Assembly (NCBI GenBank): GCA_963816725.1
Contig: CAWFMC010000005.1
Coordinates: forward strand, 124,001-188,000
DNA length: 64,000 bases
Direction of reading: 5' to 3'
DNA from: CAVSUB01 sp963816725
GTDB lineage: Bacteria > Acidobacteriota > Vicinamibacteria > Vicinamibacterales > 2-12-FULL-66-21
Shown: one piece after another, positions 47,681-57,117 of the stretch
How the letters are laid out: every line of letters starts with the position of its first letter
Position numbering within the stretch: position 1 is the first letter of the stretch
Program-made: the position numbers and the translations under genes
The notes under the pieces: generated by a model
The model's input: the letters and a program-made list of their open reading frames with translations, nothing else
Databases searched by the model: none
Told to the model about the DNA's origin: nothing

Positions 47681-48970
47681 CTATTTTGCGGCGAAGGCGC
47701 TGGTGATGGCCGGGAGCCCGACCTTCAGCACCTTGCGCGCGATCGCATCCAGACTCGCTTCCGGCCCGGTCAGGTGGAAGGTGCGGTGTTCGTGCGTATA
47801 GTGCTGGCCCGGCTGCAGCGCGAGCGCAGGTGACGAGGACTCGAGCTCGTAGAAGGGGCCGAGCGGCTTCTGACCCGGGCCGGGCGGGCCGTCATTGTAG
47901 CTGTTGAGTGCGTCCCCCTTGTACGGCTCGCGCTGGATCTCCCACATCGAGTTCACGTAATCCCGCCGCGCGTCGTCACGGGTGAACTGCACGATCGTCA
48001 GCACCTGCCGCGAGGCGTCGTAACTCCCCGCGACCCCAAGTGTCCGAGCGGGAGACACGCCGATCTTGGCGCGGTATCGTCCGTCCGCCTTGAAGAAAAT
48101 CGCGTCGGCCGTCGTCTTGAGCCGATCGCTCGGGACCTTCCCGAAGTAGGCATCGTTGACGACCGGTCCCAGCGCCGGTTCGGGCCCAGCCGCGAACGGA
48201 ATGGCAATCGTCGTCTCGGGCGTGGGCAGGAACTGCCCGAGGATCCAGATCGACACGAGTCCGCCCTTCGGAGTCCACGACTGTGCGCCGGCGTTGGTCA
48301 CGGTGTTGGCGGACTCGAAGGCGACGAGATGGACGGCGTCCGGCACGACGCCCAGCACGCTGGTCGCGTCGGCGGCGCCCAGGAGACGCACCGTGCGGTC
48401 GACGTCGATGTCGAATGGCGTTCCGGCGTAATTCACCAGAGACATGCGCTTGTGGAAGCGCACGTGCCCGGCCGACTGGTCGGCGATGTCCCAGGGTTCC
48501 CAGTCGAACGGCGCCGGGGTCTGCCAATGCGGGAGGTCGAAGGGATCGCCCGGCTTGAAATAGAGCGCGTACTGGCCGCCCTCCGGTCCCAGCCAGAAGC
48601 GGTCCTCGCCGCCGAACACGTTCATGTGCGGCTGATATGTCCCTGAGGCGATGGCTTCGCGCCCGAGCCACCCGAAGCTCGGCGCCTTGTCGCCTCCCGT
48701 GGTGCTGGTCAGAACACGGCCCTGATAGGCAGGGCTGACCGCCACCTGGGCGCCACCCTCGCCGGTCAGCAGCACGAGACTGGTGTGTTGTTTCAGAAAG
48801 GCAATGTCGTCGGCGAACGGGCCTGCGGTCATGACGCTCACTGGTGCTGCTGGTTCGAAAGGGATGGCCCGCGCCTGGGTGGCCGCTGGCTGACGGTTGC
48901 AGGCGAACAGGCCGAGGCACGCAGTCCCGGCTATCACCGCCCATCGCCGAACTGACGCGGGACATCGCAT
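47681..48970 (-). CDS. DUF6786-like lipoprotein
   Basis: A 429-residue exported protein starting at ATG 48970, with lipobox LFAC near residue 24. Phrases such as 'TGGDKAPSFGWLGREAI' and 'NVFGGEDRFWLGPEGGQ' look like the uncharacterised DUF6786 family, which has an aldose-epimerase-like beta-sandwich feel. I am moderately sure of the family and cannot assign a function. It diverges from an esterase gene. Confidence 0.7.
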   Translation of the reverse strand: MRCPASVRRWAVIAGTACLGLFACNRQPAATQARAIPFEPAAPVSVMTAGPFADDIAFLKQHTSLVLLTGEGGAQVAVSPAYQGRVLTSTTGGDKAPSFGWLGREAIASGTYQPHMNVFGGEDRFWLGPEGGQYALYFKPGDPFDLPHWQTPAPFDWEPWDIADQSAGHVRFHKRMSLVNYAGTPFDIDVDRTVRLLGAADATSVLGVVPDAVHLVAFESANTVTNAGAQSWTPKGGLVSIWILGQFLPTPETTIAIPFAAGPEPALGPVVNDAYFGKVPSDRLKTTADAIFFKADGRYRAKIGVSPARTLGVAGSYDASRQVLTIVQFTRDDARRDYVNSMWEIQREPYKGDALNSYNDGPPGPGQKPLGPFYELESSSPALALQPGQHYTHEHRTFHLTGPEASLDAIARKVLKVGLPAITSAFAAK

Positions 48971-49208
48971 GGCCCGGGATTGTATCCAACGCGCCCCGAA
49001 CAGGCCCCGTTGGCCAGCCCGGCCGATCTGCCATCGCGCTTGTTCTCTTCTGCCAAGCGCCTCAGCCGAGCCTCTACGCTGCTCCGGAGCTCGAGTGAGG
49101 CAATCACCGATATCGTGTGTCAACACTTCGGCGGGCAGCGCAGTATTAAGGTGCACCGTACGAAGACCACGCGGCCTCGGCCGCAGAATTCCGCGAAGGG
49201 ATGCGAAG

Positions 49209-50933
49209 ATGAAGGATTCGACCCAGCAGCCATTGGGCCAGATGAACCGGCGGACCATGCTCACCACCACGACCGCGCTGGTCGGCGGTGCCCTCGCCGG
49301 AGCCGGGAAAACCGGTTTTGCCGAGGAAGCGCCCAAAGCGCCCCGGGCCCCCGCGTCGACCAGTCCAAACCTCGATCCGCCCGTCGTCCAGATCAAAGCG
49401 GGGAAGCTCCGCGGTCTCCGGGAGGGCAAGACGTCCTCGTTTCTCGGCGTCCCGTACGCTGAAGCCGAGCGGTTCGAGCTGCCAAAGCCGGTCGCGCCGT
49501 GGACCGGCGTCAAGAATGCCCAGGCTTGGGGTCCGGCCTGCCCTGCGCCGGAACAGACGACGGTCAGTTCAGATGAGCTGGTGTTCCCGCACCGATACTG
49601 GATTGCCAACGAGCACTGCCACTACCTGAACGTGTTCACGCAGAACCTGACGCCGGCGGCCAGGAAGCCGGTCATGGTGTGGTTCCACGGTGGCGGTTTC
49701 ACCAACGGATCCTCGATGGAGTCCTACGCCTACGACGGGCGCAGCCTCAGTGAGTTCGGGGACGTGGTGGTGGTCAGCGTCAACCACCGCCTCAATATTC
49801 TCGGCACGCTCGATCTCTCGGCGTACGGCCCGCAGTACGCCAACTCGCGTTACACCGGCACCGCCGATCTGGTGGCGTCGCTCGAGTGGGTACGCGACAA
49901 CATCGCGGCCTTCGGCGGTGACCCGGGGAACGTGATGATCTTCGGGCAGTCCGGTGGCGGCGGCAAAGTCGTGAGCATGATGCACACGCCGGCGGCCCAG
50001 GGGCTGTTCCATCGCGTATCGGCGCAGAGCGGCGGCAACAACAACTATCGCAACACCGATCCCGCTGACGCCATCAAGGGGCAGCAGACGATCGCCGCCC
50101 ACGTGCTGAAGCAGCTGAACCTCACCGGCAGCGACATCGACAAGCTGAAGGCGGTCCCGTACTCGCAGCTGATCACCGCCGGCACGGCGGCGCTGCGGTC
50201 GGCCTCACAAGAGCTGGGCCGGAACGTCGGCTGGAGCGTCATTGCCGACGACAAGTGGCTGATGCGCGAGTTCTGCGACTGGGCCGACACCATTCCGCTC
50301 ATCGCGGGCTCGGTCTTCAGCGAGATGCAGGGCACGCTGACCCGCGGCGACGGGCGCAAGAACGAGTGGTCGCAGGCCGAGATCGACGAGCAGCTGAACA
50401 AGGCCTTCGGCGAGAAGAAGGACGCCGTGGTCGCCGAGTTCAAGCAGGCGTACCCGGGGAAGAAGGTGCAGGACGTGCTGTACTACGCGGGCGGCTCGCG
50501 GCCCGGGGTCAAGAACCTCCTGAACCGCAAGCTGGAGAAGGGCAAGGCGCCGGTCTACAACTACGTGTTCGCGTGGGAATACCCGATCAATGGCGGCATC
50601 ACCGCGTTCCATTGCTCGGAGCTGGCGTTCTGCTTCCACGCGCTCAACGTGCCGCAGATCCACACCGCGACCGGCGGCGGTCCGGCGGCGATGGCGCTGC
50701 AGGACAAGGTTGCGCAGGCGTGGGTGAACTTCGCGAAGACGGGCAATCCGAACCAGCCCGGTCTCGAGTGGAAACCGTTCACGAAGGACGGTCAGCAGGC
50801 GCTGGTGTTCGACACAGAGAGCAAGTCGGTGCCGCTCGCTGACGACAAACTGGTGTCGCTGCTGCCCGCACCCCCCGGGCGGGGCGGCACACCGCCGGCG
50901 GGCCGCGGGTCCGCACCGGGCGGCCGCGGGTAG
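49209..50933 (+). CDS. Tat-exported type B carboxylesterase
   Basis: A 574-residue esterase/lipase. The Tat signal 'NRRTMLTTTTALVGGALAG' (about 13-31) leads into the alpha/beta domain. Oxyanion motif HGGGF is at 160-164, nucleophile S248 in FGQSGGG, and the likely base is H in 'ITAFHCSEL'. The C-terminal tail is P/G/R-rich and probably disordered. ATG 49209 is the start nearest the signal. Confidence 0.88.
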   Translation: MKDSTQQPLGQMNRRTMLTTTTALVGGALAGAGKTGFAEEAPKAPRAPASTSPNLDPPVVQIKAGKLRGLREGKTSSFLGVPYAEAERFELPKPVAPWTGVKNAQAWGPACPAPEQTTVSSDELVFPHRYWIANEHCHYLNVFTQNLTPAARKPVMVWFHGGGFTNGSSMESYAYDGRSLSEFGDVVVVSVNHRLNILGTLDLSAYGPQYANSRYTGTADLVASLEWVRDNIAAFGGDPGNVMIFGQSGGGGKVVSMMHTPAAQGLFHRVSAQSGGNNNYRNTDPADAIKGQQTIAAHVLKQLNLTGSDIDKLKAVPYSQLITAGTAALRSASQELGRNVGWSVIADDKWLMREFCDWADTIPLIAGSVFSEMQGTLTRGDGRKNEWSQAEIDEQLNKAFGEKKDAVVAEFKQAYPGKKVQDVLYYAGGSRPGVKNLLNRKLEKGKAPVYNYVFAWEYPINGGITAFHCSELAFCFHALNVPQIHTATGGGPAAMALQDKVAQAWVNFAKTGNPNQPGLEWKPFTKDGQQALVFDTESKSVPLADDKLVSLLPAPPGRGGTPPAGRGSAPGGRG

Positions 50934-51014
50934 TCAGTCACGTGAAAGGCAGGTGCGCGGGTTCGCTCCGCGCATCTGCCGATCGAGCAAGCGAGCTCGG
51001 CGTGACGCGCGCGA

Positions 51015-52199
51015 TCAGCGCTCGACTGCGAGCGCCACGCCGTTTCCGCCGCCAAGGCACAGCGCGGCGATGCCGCGGTGCACGTCCCGCCGTTTCATCT
51101 CGTAGAGGAGCGTCGTCAGCACGCGCGCGCCGCTCGCCCCGATGGGGTGACCCAGCGCGACCGCCCCACCATTCACGTTGACCTTCGACGGGTCGACGCC
51201 CAGCTCGCGCATCACCGCGACCAGCTGCACCGAGAAGGCCTCGTTGATCTCGAAGAGGTCCACGTCCGGCAGATTCCAGCCGGCCTTCGCCGCCACCTTC
51301 CGGACCGCTTCGACCGGCGTCATCATCACCAGCTTCGGCGCGAGCCCGCTGGTGGCCTGGCCGACGATGCGCGCGAGCGGCGTGAGGCCGCGGGCCCGTG
51401 CCACGTCCGCCGCCATGACCACCACGGCCGCGGCCGCATCGTTGACGCCGGGGGCGTTTCCGGCGGTGACCGTGCCATCCTTTTTGAAGGCGGGCTTCAG
51501 GGCCGAGAGCGATGTCTCCGAGGTGTCCTCGCGGATCGGCTCGTCGCGATCGAGGATCACCGGCGGACCCTTCTTCTGCGGCACGCTGACCGGCAGGATC
51601 TCGTCCTTGAACCATCCCTCACGCTGCGCGTGGGCGGCGCGTCGATGGCTCTCGACGGCGTACCGGTCCTGTTCTTCGCGCGAGACGTGATACGTATCCG
51701 CGACGTGTTCGCCCGACATCCCCATGTGGCAGTTGTCGAACGCGCACCAGAGCCCGTCCGCAATCATCGTGTCCACGACGGTGCTGTTGCCCATCCGCAA
51801 GCCTTCGCGGACGCGAGGGAGGATGTAGGGCGCGTTGCTCATGGACTCCATGCCTCCGGCCACCGCGACGTCGATGTCACCGGTTGCGATGGCCTGCGCC
51901 GCAAGCATCACTGCCTTCAGGCCGGAGCCGCAGACCTTGTTGATGGTCAGCGCCGCGACATGCTCCTCCAGGCCGCCCTTCAGTGCAGCCTGGCGCGCCG
52001 GATTCTGCCCGGCACCCGCCTGGATCACGTTGCCCATCAGGCACTCGTCCACGAGTCCCGGCTCGATGCCGGCCCGGGTGACCGCCTCACGCACCACCAT
52101 CGCGCCCAGCTCGGGCGCCGTGAAGTCCTTCAAGGCACCGAGGAACTTGCCGGTCGGGGTGCGAACCGCGGAGACGATGACCGATTCTCTGATCTGCAT
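51015..52199 (-). CDS. Acetyl-CoA acetyltransferase (thiolase)
   Basis: A 394-residue thiolase. The catalytic residues are C90 (NKVCGSG), H351 (GHPIGASG) and C381 (CLGGGNG). It joins or splits acetoacetyl-CoA and could work with the 3-hydroxybutyryl-CoA dehydrogenase at 17202-18056. The 66-base gap after the DciA-like gene allows co-transcription. Confidence 0.95.
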   Translation of the reverse strand: MQIRESVIVSAVRTPTGKFLGALKDFTAPELGAMVVREAVTRAGIEPGLVDECLMGNVIQAGAGQNPARQAALKGGLEEHVAALTINKVCGSGLKAVMLAAQAIATGDIDVAVAGGMESMSNAPYILPRVREGLRMGNSTVVDTMIADGLWCAFDNCHMGMSGEHVADTYHVSREEQDRYAVESHRRAAHAQREGWFKDEILPVSVPQKKGPPVILDRDEPIREDTSETSLSALKPAFKKDGTVTAGNAPGVNDAAAAVVVMAADVARARGLTPLARIVGQATSGLAPKLVMMTPVEAVRKVAAKAGWNLPDVDLFEINEAFSVQLVAVMRELGVDPSKVNVNGGAVALGHPIGASGARVLTTLLYEMKRRDVHRGIAALCLGGGNGVALAVER

Positions 52200-52264
52200 G
52201 GCGGTGTGAGGTTGCTCCTGAGGTGTCGTTGGGTAGGACGCACCGTCGGCGCCGGAGGTCGCGA

Positions 52265-52582
52265 TCAGCGCGGCCGCCGGCCGGACGGCTTGTCCGCGAG
52301 CCGGATGCTCCGCACCTCGTCCCCAAGGAGCTGCTTGAGCCGGCCGAGGACGATGCCGGACGCGTCGATGTCTGCGACCCAGCGTGGATCCTTGGCGGTT
52401 ACCGTCAGCACACCGTCGGCCAGCCGCACACTCGTCGCGCGCGCGATCGCCGCTCCGACCGCCACCTGCCAGGCCAGCGTCGTGCGTCCTTCGGAGGGGG
52501 GTTGCCGGCGGATGACCTCGGCGAGAACGGCCGGCGTGAACTGCTGGATGGGCCGCATGCGCGTATTCGCGAGTGTACGCAC
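52265..52582 (-). CDS. DciA-like (DUF721) protein
   Basis: A 105-residue small basic protein of the DUF721/DciA group, whose founding members help load the replicative helicase. It has 'LAEVIRRQPPS', then 'AWQVAVGAAIARAT', 'LTVTAKDPRWVADI' and 'LKQLLGDEV' in family order. ATG 52558 (residue 9) is an alternative start. The tail is short and basic. Confidence 0.7.
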   Translation of the reverse strand: MRTLANTRMRPIQQFTPAVLAEVIRRQPPSEGRTTLAWQVAVGAAIARATSVRLADGVLTVTAKDPRWVADIDASGIVLGRLKQLLGDEVRSIRLADKPSGRRPR

Positions 52583-52906
52583 GGACCGGCTCCGGCCGCA
52601 ATCCAGGCTGACGCTGTGCGCACCGCCGGCGCTGACGTCAGATCCGACGGCCCCGGCGCTGGCTCGGGCATGGATCCAGGGGAGCAGCGCAAATGCGGGT
52701 GAAACAGGACGCGATTCCGGGCATGATGATCATCGTCTCATTCGCGCTGACCGTACCATTTCCGGTGCGCCGTCGGACGTCAACGGCTCGCGCTCGTGCG
52801 GGCAACCCTTTAGAGGATGCGCGGGTATCTTGCGCAGCATCCCGCGGCGTGAGCTCGACGAGCGGGCACGAACCCGGCTCGGCGTCCTCGCCAGACCGGG
52901 GAATCG
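52583..52906. other. 324-base divergent gap
   Basis: The gap separates the DciA-like gene and maf, which point away from each other. Reading both strands shows no reliable gene, repeat or clear promoter pair. Confidence 0.35.
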
Positions 52907-53482
52907 ATGAGCCGGCAGTTGATCCTCGCGTCCGCGTCGCCCCGCCGCGCCGAACTGTTGACCAGCGCGGGCTTCGCCTTCGAGGTGGCTCCGGCGGAAG
53001 TCGACGAGACGCCGCATGCCGAGGAAGCCGCCTCGGACTACGTCATCCGGGTTGCGCGCGACAAGGCGCGTCACGTCGCAGAGACCCGCAAGGGCACGGG
53101 TGCGATCGTGCTCGCCGCGGACACCGCGGTCGTCACCGACAGCCGGATCATGGGCAAGCCGCGCAGCGACGAGGATGCCGCGAGCATGCTGGCGACCCTC
53201 TCCGGCTCGGTCCATCAGGTCCTCACCGGAGTCGTTGTGCGCACGGAGACCCGCGAGTTGGTCGAGCTCGTTGCAACGCGGGTGCACTTCCTGCCGCTGA
53301 GCTCCGCTGAAATCCATGGGTACGTCGCGACCGGCGAGCCGCGCGGGAAGGCGGGTGCCTACGCCATTCAGGGGCACGCGGCCCGATTCATCGACTGGAT
53401 CGACGGATCCTGGTCCAACGTCGTCGGCCTGCCGCTCTCGACCGTGAACCGGATGCTCAAGGAAGTCGGCGTGGTCGATTGA
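52907..53482 (+). CDS. maf: Maf family nucleotide pyrophosphatase
   Basis: A 191-residue house-cleaning enzyme that hydrolyses dTTP/UTP or modified nucleotides. SASPRR is at 9-14, followed by 'VLAADTAVV' with the catalytic acid, 'GKPRS' and 'GKAGAYAIQG'. The last motif fits the YhdE-type (dTTP/UTP) branch. It lies 53 bases upstream of the cytochrome c maturation genes. Confidence 0.94.
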   Translation: MSRQLILASASPRRAELLTSAGFAFEVAPAEVDETPHAEEAASDYVIRVARDKARHVAETRKGTGAIVLAADTAVVTDSRIMGKPRSDEDAASMLATLSGSVHQVLTGVVVRTETRELVELVATRVHFLPLSSAEIHGYVATGEPRGKAGAYAIQGHAARFIDWIDGSWSNVVGLPLSTVNRMLKEVGVVD

Positions 53483-53535
53483 CCGCGCTGTGTGCGCAGG
53501 GTATTCTGAGGCGGGCCTCCAACCCGTAAACCTTT

Positions 53536-53952
53536 ATGAACTCGAAACCTATCAAGATCGCTGCGACCGTGATCGTGCTCACGCTCGGGTTCGCCGGGCT
53601 GCTGTACTCGACGCTCCGTGACGGCACCGAGTACTACAAGCACGTGGACGAGGTGATGACCGCGCCGACGGCATGGCAGGGCAAGCGCCTCCAGCTCCAC
53701 GGCTTCATCGTCGACGGATCGATTCTGCAGAAGCCGGACACGCTGCAGTACCGGTTTCAGGTTCAGAACAACGGCAAGATCGTGCAGGCGGAGTACACCG
53801 GCATCGTTCCGGACGGCTTCAAGAGCGGCTCGGAGGTCGTGCTCAAAGGCCGTCTGAGCGCGCACGGCTTCAGCGTGGAGCCGGGCGGGGTGATGGCGAA
53901 GTGCCCGTCCAAGTACGTCGCCGGCCCACCTGTTCCCGGCACCAAGAGTTAG
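53536..53952 (+). CDS. ccmE: Cytochrome c heme chaperone CcmE, CxxxY variant
   Basis: A 138-residue membrane-anchored periplasmic chaperone. The membrane helix is at about 7-26, followed by an OB-fold. The canonical covalent heme site is HxxxY; here it is C123-P-S-K-Y127. This Cys variant is known in archaea, Desulfovibrio and others. It is first in the ccm cluster, six bases before ccmF. Confidence 0.93.
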   Translation: MNSKPIKIAATVIVLTLGFAGLLYSTLRDGTEYYKHVDEVMTAPTAWQGKRLQLHGFIVDGSILQKPDTLQYRFQVQNNGKIVQAEYTGIVPDGFKSGSEVVLKGRLSAHGFSVEPGGVMAKCPSKYVAGPPVPGTKS

Positions 53953-53958
53953 CCCGCA

Positions 53959-56430
53959 ATGCCTTCCCTCGGCACCTTCTTCCTGCTCTCCAGCTTCGTC
54001 GTCGCCGCCTATGCCTTTGCCGCGTCGATCGCCGGCGCGCGCCGCCGATCGTGGCGGCTGGTCGAGAGCGGAGTCGGCGCGTTCTATCTGGTCGCCGCGC
54101 TGATGACGGCGGCGTCCGCCGTCCTGGTGCACGCGTTCGTCACCGACAACTACACCATCAAGTACGTCCAGCACTACTCGGATGCGGCGCAGCCGCTCGC
54201 CTACAAGATCGCCTCGTACTGGGGCGGGCTCGACGGCTCGATCATGTTCTGGGTGTTCCTGCTCGGCGTGTTCGGCTCCATTGCCGTGCGTGTCAACAAG
54301 GAGCGGCATCGCGAGCTGATTCCCTACGTGGTGGCGACGATCGCCGCGACGGAGATGTTCTTCATCTTCCTGATGGTGGTGCACAACAACCCGTTCTCGA
54401 CCTTCCTGGCCACGGCGCCGACGGAAGGCAAGGGGTTGAACCCGCTGCTTCAGAACTTCTACATGGCGATCCATCCGCCGTCGCTCTACGTGGGCTTCGT
54501 CGCGATGACGATCCCGTACGCGTTCGGCATGGCCGCCCTGATCACCGGTCACCTGGACGACTCGTGGCTGCGCGCGGTGCGGCGCTGGACGATGATCGGC
54601 TGGCTGTTCCTGTCGTTCGGCCTCACGCTCGGGATGCTGTGGGCGTATGAAGAGCTCGGGTGGGGCGGCTTCTGGGGTTGGGATCCGGTCGAAAACGCCG
54701 GCCTGCTGCCGTGGTTCACGGCCACCGCGTTCCTCCATTCGGTGATGGTTCAGGAGCGGCGCGGAATGCTGCGGGTGTGGAACGTCACGCTCGTCATCAC
54801 CACCTTTTTCCTCACCATCTTCGGTACGTTCATGACCCGCTCCGGAGTCGTCCAGTCGGTCCACGCGTTCGGCGAGGACAAGAAGCTGGCGATGATGTTC
54901 ACCATCTTCATGGTGACGATCCTCACCGTGAGCTTCGGGCTGGTGATCCGCCGGCTGCCGTTGCTGCGCTCGCGCCACGAGCTCGACTCGTGGGTCTCGC
55001 GCGAGGCGGCCTTCCTCGCCAACAACTGGATCCTGCTGTTCTCGGCGTTCTTCGTCCTGTTCGCGACGATGTTCCCGACACTGAGCGAAGCGGTGAACGG
55101 GGAGCGGCTGACCGTCGGGCCGCCGTTCTTCAACAAGTGGATGCTGCCGGTCGGGCTCATGCTGCTGCTGCTCACGGGCATCGGTCCGCTCCTGGCGTGG
55201 CGCAAGTCGTCGGTTTCGAACCTGGTGCACCAGTTCCTCTGGCCGACGGTGGCCGCGGTGGTCACCGGCGGCGTGCTTCTGGCGCTCGGGATGCGCCAGT
55301 GGGCAAGCGGCACGTGCTTCGCGCTGTGCGCGTTCGTGACGGTCACGATCGGGCAGGAGTTCGTGCGCGGCGCGTTCGTGCGCAAGGGCGCCACCGGTTC
55401 GGATTTGCTCACCGCGATGATTGGCCTGGTGTCGCGGTCGAAGCGCCGCTACGGCGGGTACCTGGTCCACGTCGGTATGGTCCTGGTGTTCCTCGGCTTC
55501 GCCGGGCAGGGCTTCAAGAAGGAAGAGCAGGCCCTTCTGAAGCCAGGGCAGGCGATTCAGGTCGGCAGCTTCTCGGTGCGCCACAACGCGCTCCGGATCA
55601 CCAGCGATAGCCAGAAGCAGATGGTCACCGGGCACGTGACCGTCAGCGAACACGGCAAGGTTCTGGGCGAGCTGACGCCGGCGCGGTGGTTCTTCAATCG
55701 CCATGAAGAGGAGCCGACGACGGAGGTGGCCATCCGCCGCGCGGCCGGCGAGGATCTCTACGTCGTGCTGGCGTCGTACGACGCGTCGGCACAAACCGCG
55801 ACCTACGCCGTCACGGTGAACCCGCTGGTCGATTGGATCTGGATCGGGTTCGGGGTGATCGCGCTGGGCACCGGGCTGGCGCTCATGCCCGAGACGGTGC
55901 TGACGTTCGCCGCTTCGAAGGTCCCGTCCGCTGCTCCCGCGGCGACAACGCTGCTGGTCTTGCTCATGCTCCTGCCTGCGGTGTCGATTCGCGCGCAGAC
56001 CAGCGAAACGGTCCAGGCCGCGCCGCGCAGCGAGCTGGAGCGCCGGCTCGAAGGCGAGATCAACTGCACCTGCGGCTGCCGCCGGTCGCTGGCCAACTGC
56101 GGCATGCCCAATTGTGAAGGGCACGCGGCACAGACCGCGAAGATGCAGCAGTACCTGAAGGAAGGCAAGGATCACGACAGCATCATCGCGGCCTTCATCC
56201 AGGAGTTCGGCGGCCAGGACATCCTGTCAGCGCCGGTCGACAAGGGCTTCAACCGCCTCGCGTGGCTGTTCCCGTATCTGGTCGGCGCGTCGGGCGCGGC
56301 GATGATCGCCTTCGCCGCGGTCAAGTGGTCGCGCCTGCCGGACCAGGCGCCACCCGTCGCCGCCATCAATCCGCGCGAAGAGGCAGCGCTCGCATCCAAG
56401 CTGGACGATGAGCTCCGCGACCTCGATTAA
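53959..56430 (+). CDS. CcmF-CcmH fusion, heme lyase
   Basis: An 823-residue protein. Residues 1-650 are CcmF: many membrane helices, the WWD heme-handling motif at 234-247 (GWGGFWGWDPVENA), and conserved histidines. A CcmH-like redox domain then starts near 680, with C703, C705 and C707 (NCTCGC), further cysteines C714 and C719, and a final membrane helix (about 765-790). CcmF attaches heme to apocytochrome while CcmH holds the reduced apo-CXXCH; here both lie in one chain. Confidence 0.9.
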   Translation: MPSLGTFFLLSSFVVAAYAFAASIAGARRRSWRLVESGVGAFYLVAALMTAASAVLVHAFVTDNYTIKYVQHYSDAAQPLAYKIASYWGGLDGSIMFWVFLLGVFGSIAVRVNKERHRELIPYVVATIAATEMFFIFLMVVHNNPFSTFLATAPTEGKGLNPLLQNFYMAIHPPSLYVGFVAMTIPYAFGMAALITGHLDDSWLRAVRRWTMIGWLFLSFGLTLGMLWAYEELGWGGFWGWDPVENAGLLPWFTATAFLHSVMVQERRGMLRVWNVTLVITTFFLTIFGTFMTRSGVVQSVHAFGEDKKLAMMFTIFMVTILTVSFGLVIRRLPLLRSRHELDSWVSREAAFLANNWILLFSAFFVLFATMFPTLSEAVNGERLTVGPPFFNKWMLPVGLMLLLLTGIGPLLAWRKSSVSNLVHQFLWPTVAAVVTGGVLLALGMRQWASGTCFALCAFVTVTIGQEFVRGAFVRKGATGSDLLTAMIGLVSRSKRRYGGYLVHVGMVLVFLGFAGQGFKKEEQALLKPGQAIQVGSFSVRHNALRITSDSQKQMVTGHVTVSEHGKVLGELTPARWFFNRHEEEPTTEVAIRRAAGEDLYVVLASYDASAQTATYAVTVNPLVDWIWIGFGVIALGTGLALMPETVLTFAASKVPSAAPAATTLLVLLMLLPAVSIRAQTSETVQAAPRSELERRLEGEINCTCGCRRSLANCGMPNCEGHAAQTAKMQQYLKEGKDHDSIIAAFIQEFGGQDILSAPVDKGFNRLAWLFPYLVGASGAAMIAFAAVKWSRLPDQAPPVAAINPREEAALASKLDDELRDLD

Positions 56431-57106
56431 GCGGCCCCGGGGCGTGCCGCTTCCGTCGGCCGGCCCGTCCGAAGCGCACGGTGACAGCTCGGCGAGTGAG
56501 GTTGATGCCGGTTTCCGCCCGTGGCACTTCTTCGTCCTCGCCTCGCTCGTCGCGGCCACCGCGGCCGTCGTCCTGTCCCGGCGGACCACGCCCGAGCATC
56601 TGATCTTTATCAGCCTGGCGGTCGGCGCCGCCGGGGCGGCGGCGGGCGCGCTCTATCGCACGCTCGCCCCGTTTGCGGCCAGCGACCCGGTGATGCTCGG
56701 TGAGCCGCTGTCGAGCCGCGCGCGCGCGGCGCTCGAGCGCGAGAAGGCGCTCGTGCTGCGCTCGCTGAAGGAGCTCGAGTTCGACCAGGCGATGGGCAAG
56801 CTGTCCGCCCGCGACTTCGAGGAGATGAGCGGCCGGCTCCGCGGCCGCGCGCTACTCCTCATCAAGCAATTGGACGAGGGTGGGTCCGGCTACCGCGGGA
56901 TCATCGAGCGCGAGCTCCAGGCCCGGATGGCGGGGAAGGGAGCGGCCGCCGTGGCGGTCGCCGAGGCCGCCCCGGTCAGCGAATCAACGGAGCCCGCTCA
57001 GGACGAGGCCCCGTCGTCGGAAACTGCCGCCGGCACTTGTGCGGCGTGCGGCACCGTCAACGACGCCGACGCGGCGTTCTGCAAACGCTGCGGCACCCGG
57101 CTCTGA
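56408..57106 (+). CDS. Membrane protein with zinc ribbon, CcmI-like middle
   Basis: A 232-residue protein overlapping the ccmF-ccmH end by 23 bases. Two membrane helices (about 38-58 and 65-85) are followed by a helical segment with 'LRSLKELEFDQAMGKLSARDFEEM', similar to the CcmI linker. An acidic linker and a C-terminal zinc ribbon (C-x2-C, then C-x2-C) follow. It may assist apocytochrome handling; this role is inferred from position and the short similarity. Confidence 0.65.
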   Translation: MSSATSIKRPRGVPLPSAGPSEAHGDSSASEVDAGFRPWHFFVLASLVAATAAVVLSRRTTPEHLIFISLAVGAAGAAAGALYRTLAPFAASDPVMLGEPLSSRARAALEREKALVLRSLKELEFDQAMGKLSARDFEEMSGRLRGRALLLIKQLDEGGSGYRGIIERELQARMAGKGAAAVAVAEAAPVSESTEPAQDEAPSSETAAGTCAACGTVNDADAAFCKRCGTRL

Positions 57107-57117
57107 CCCGACCAGCC

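Noticed and set aside
53368..56175. 935-residue minus-strand frame opposite ccmE and ccmF
   Set aside because: It has strong H/R/E bias and no domain, and the plus strand encodes clear cytochrome maturation proteins.
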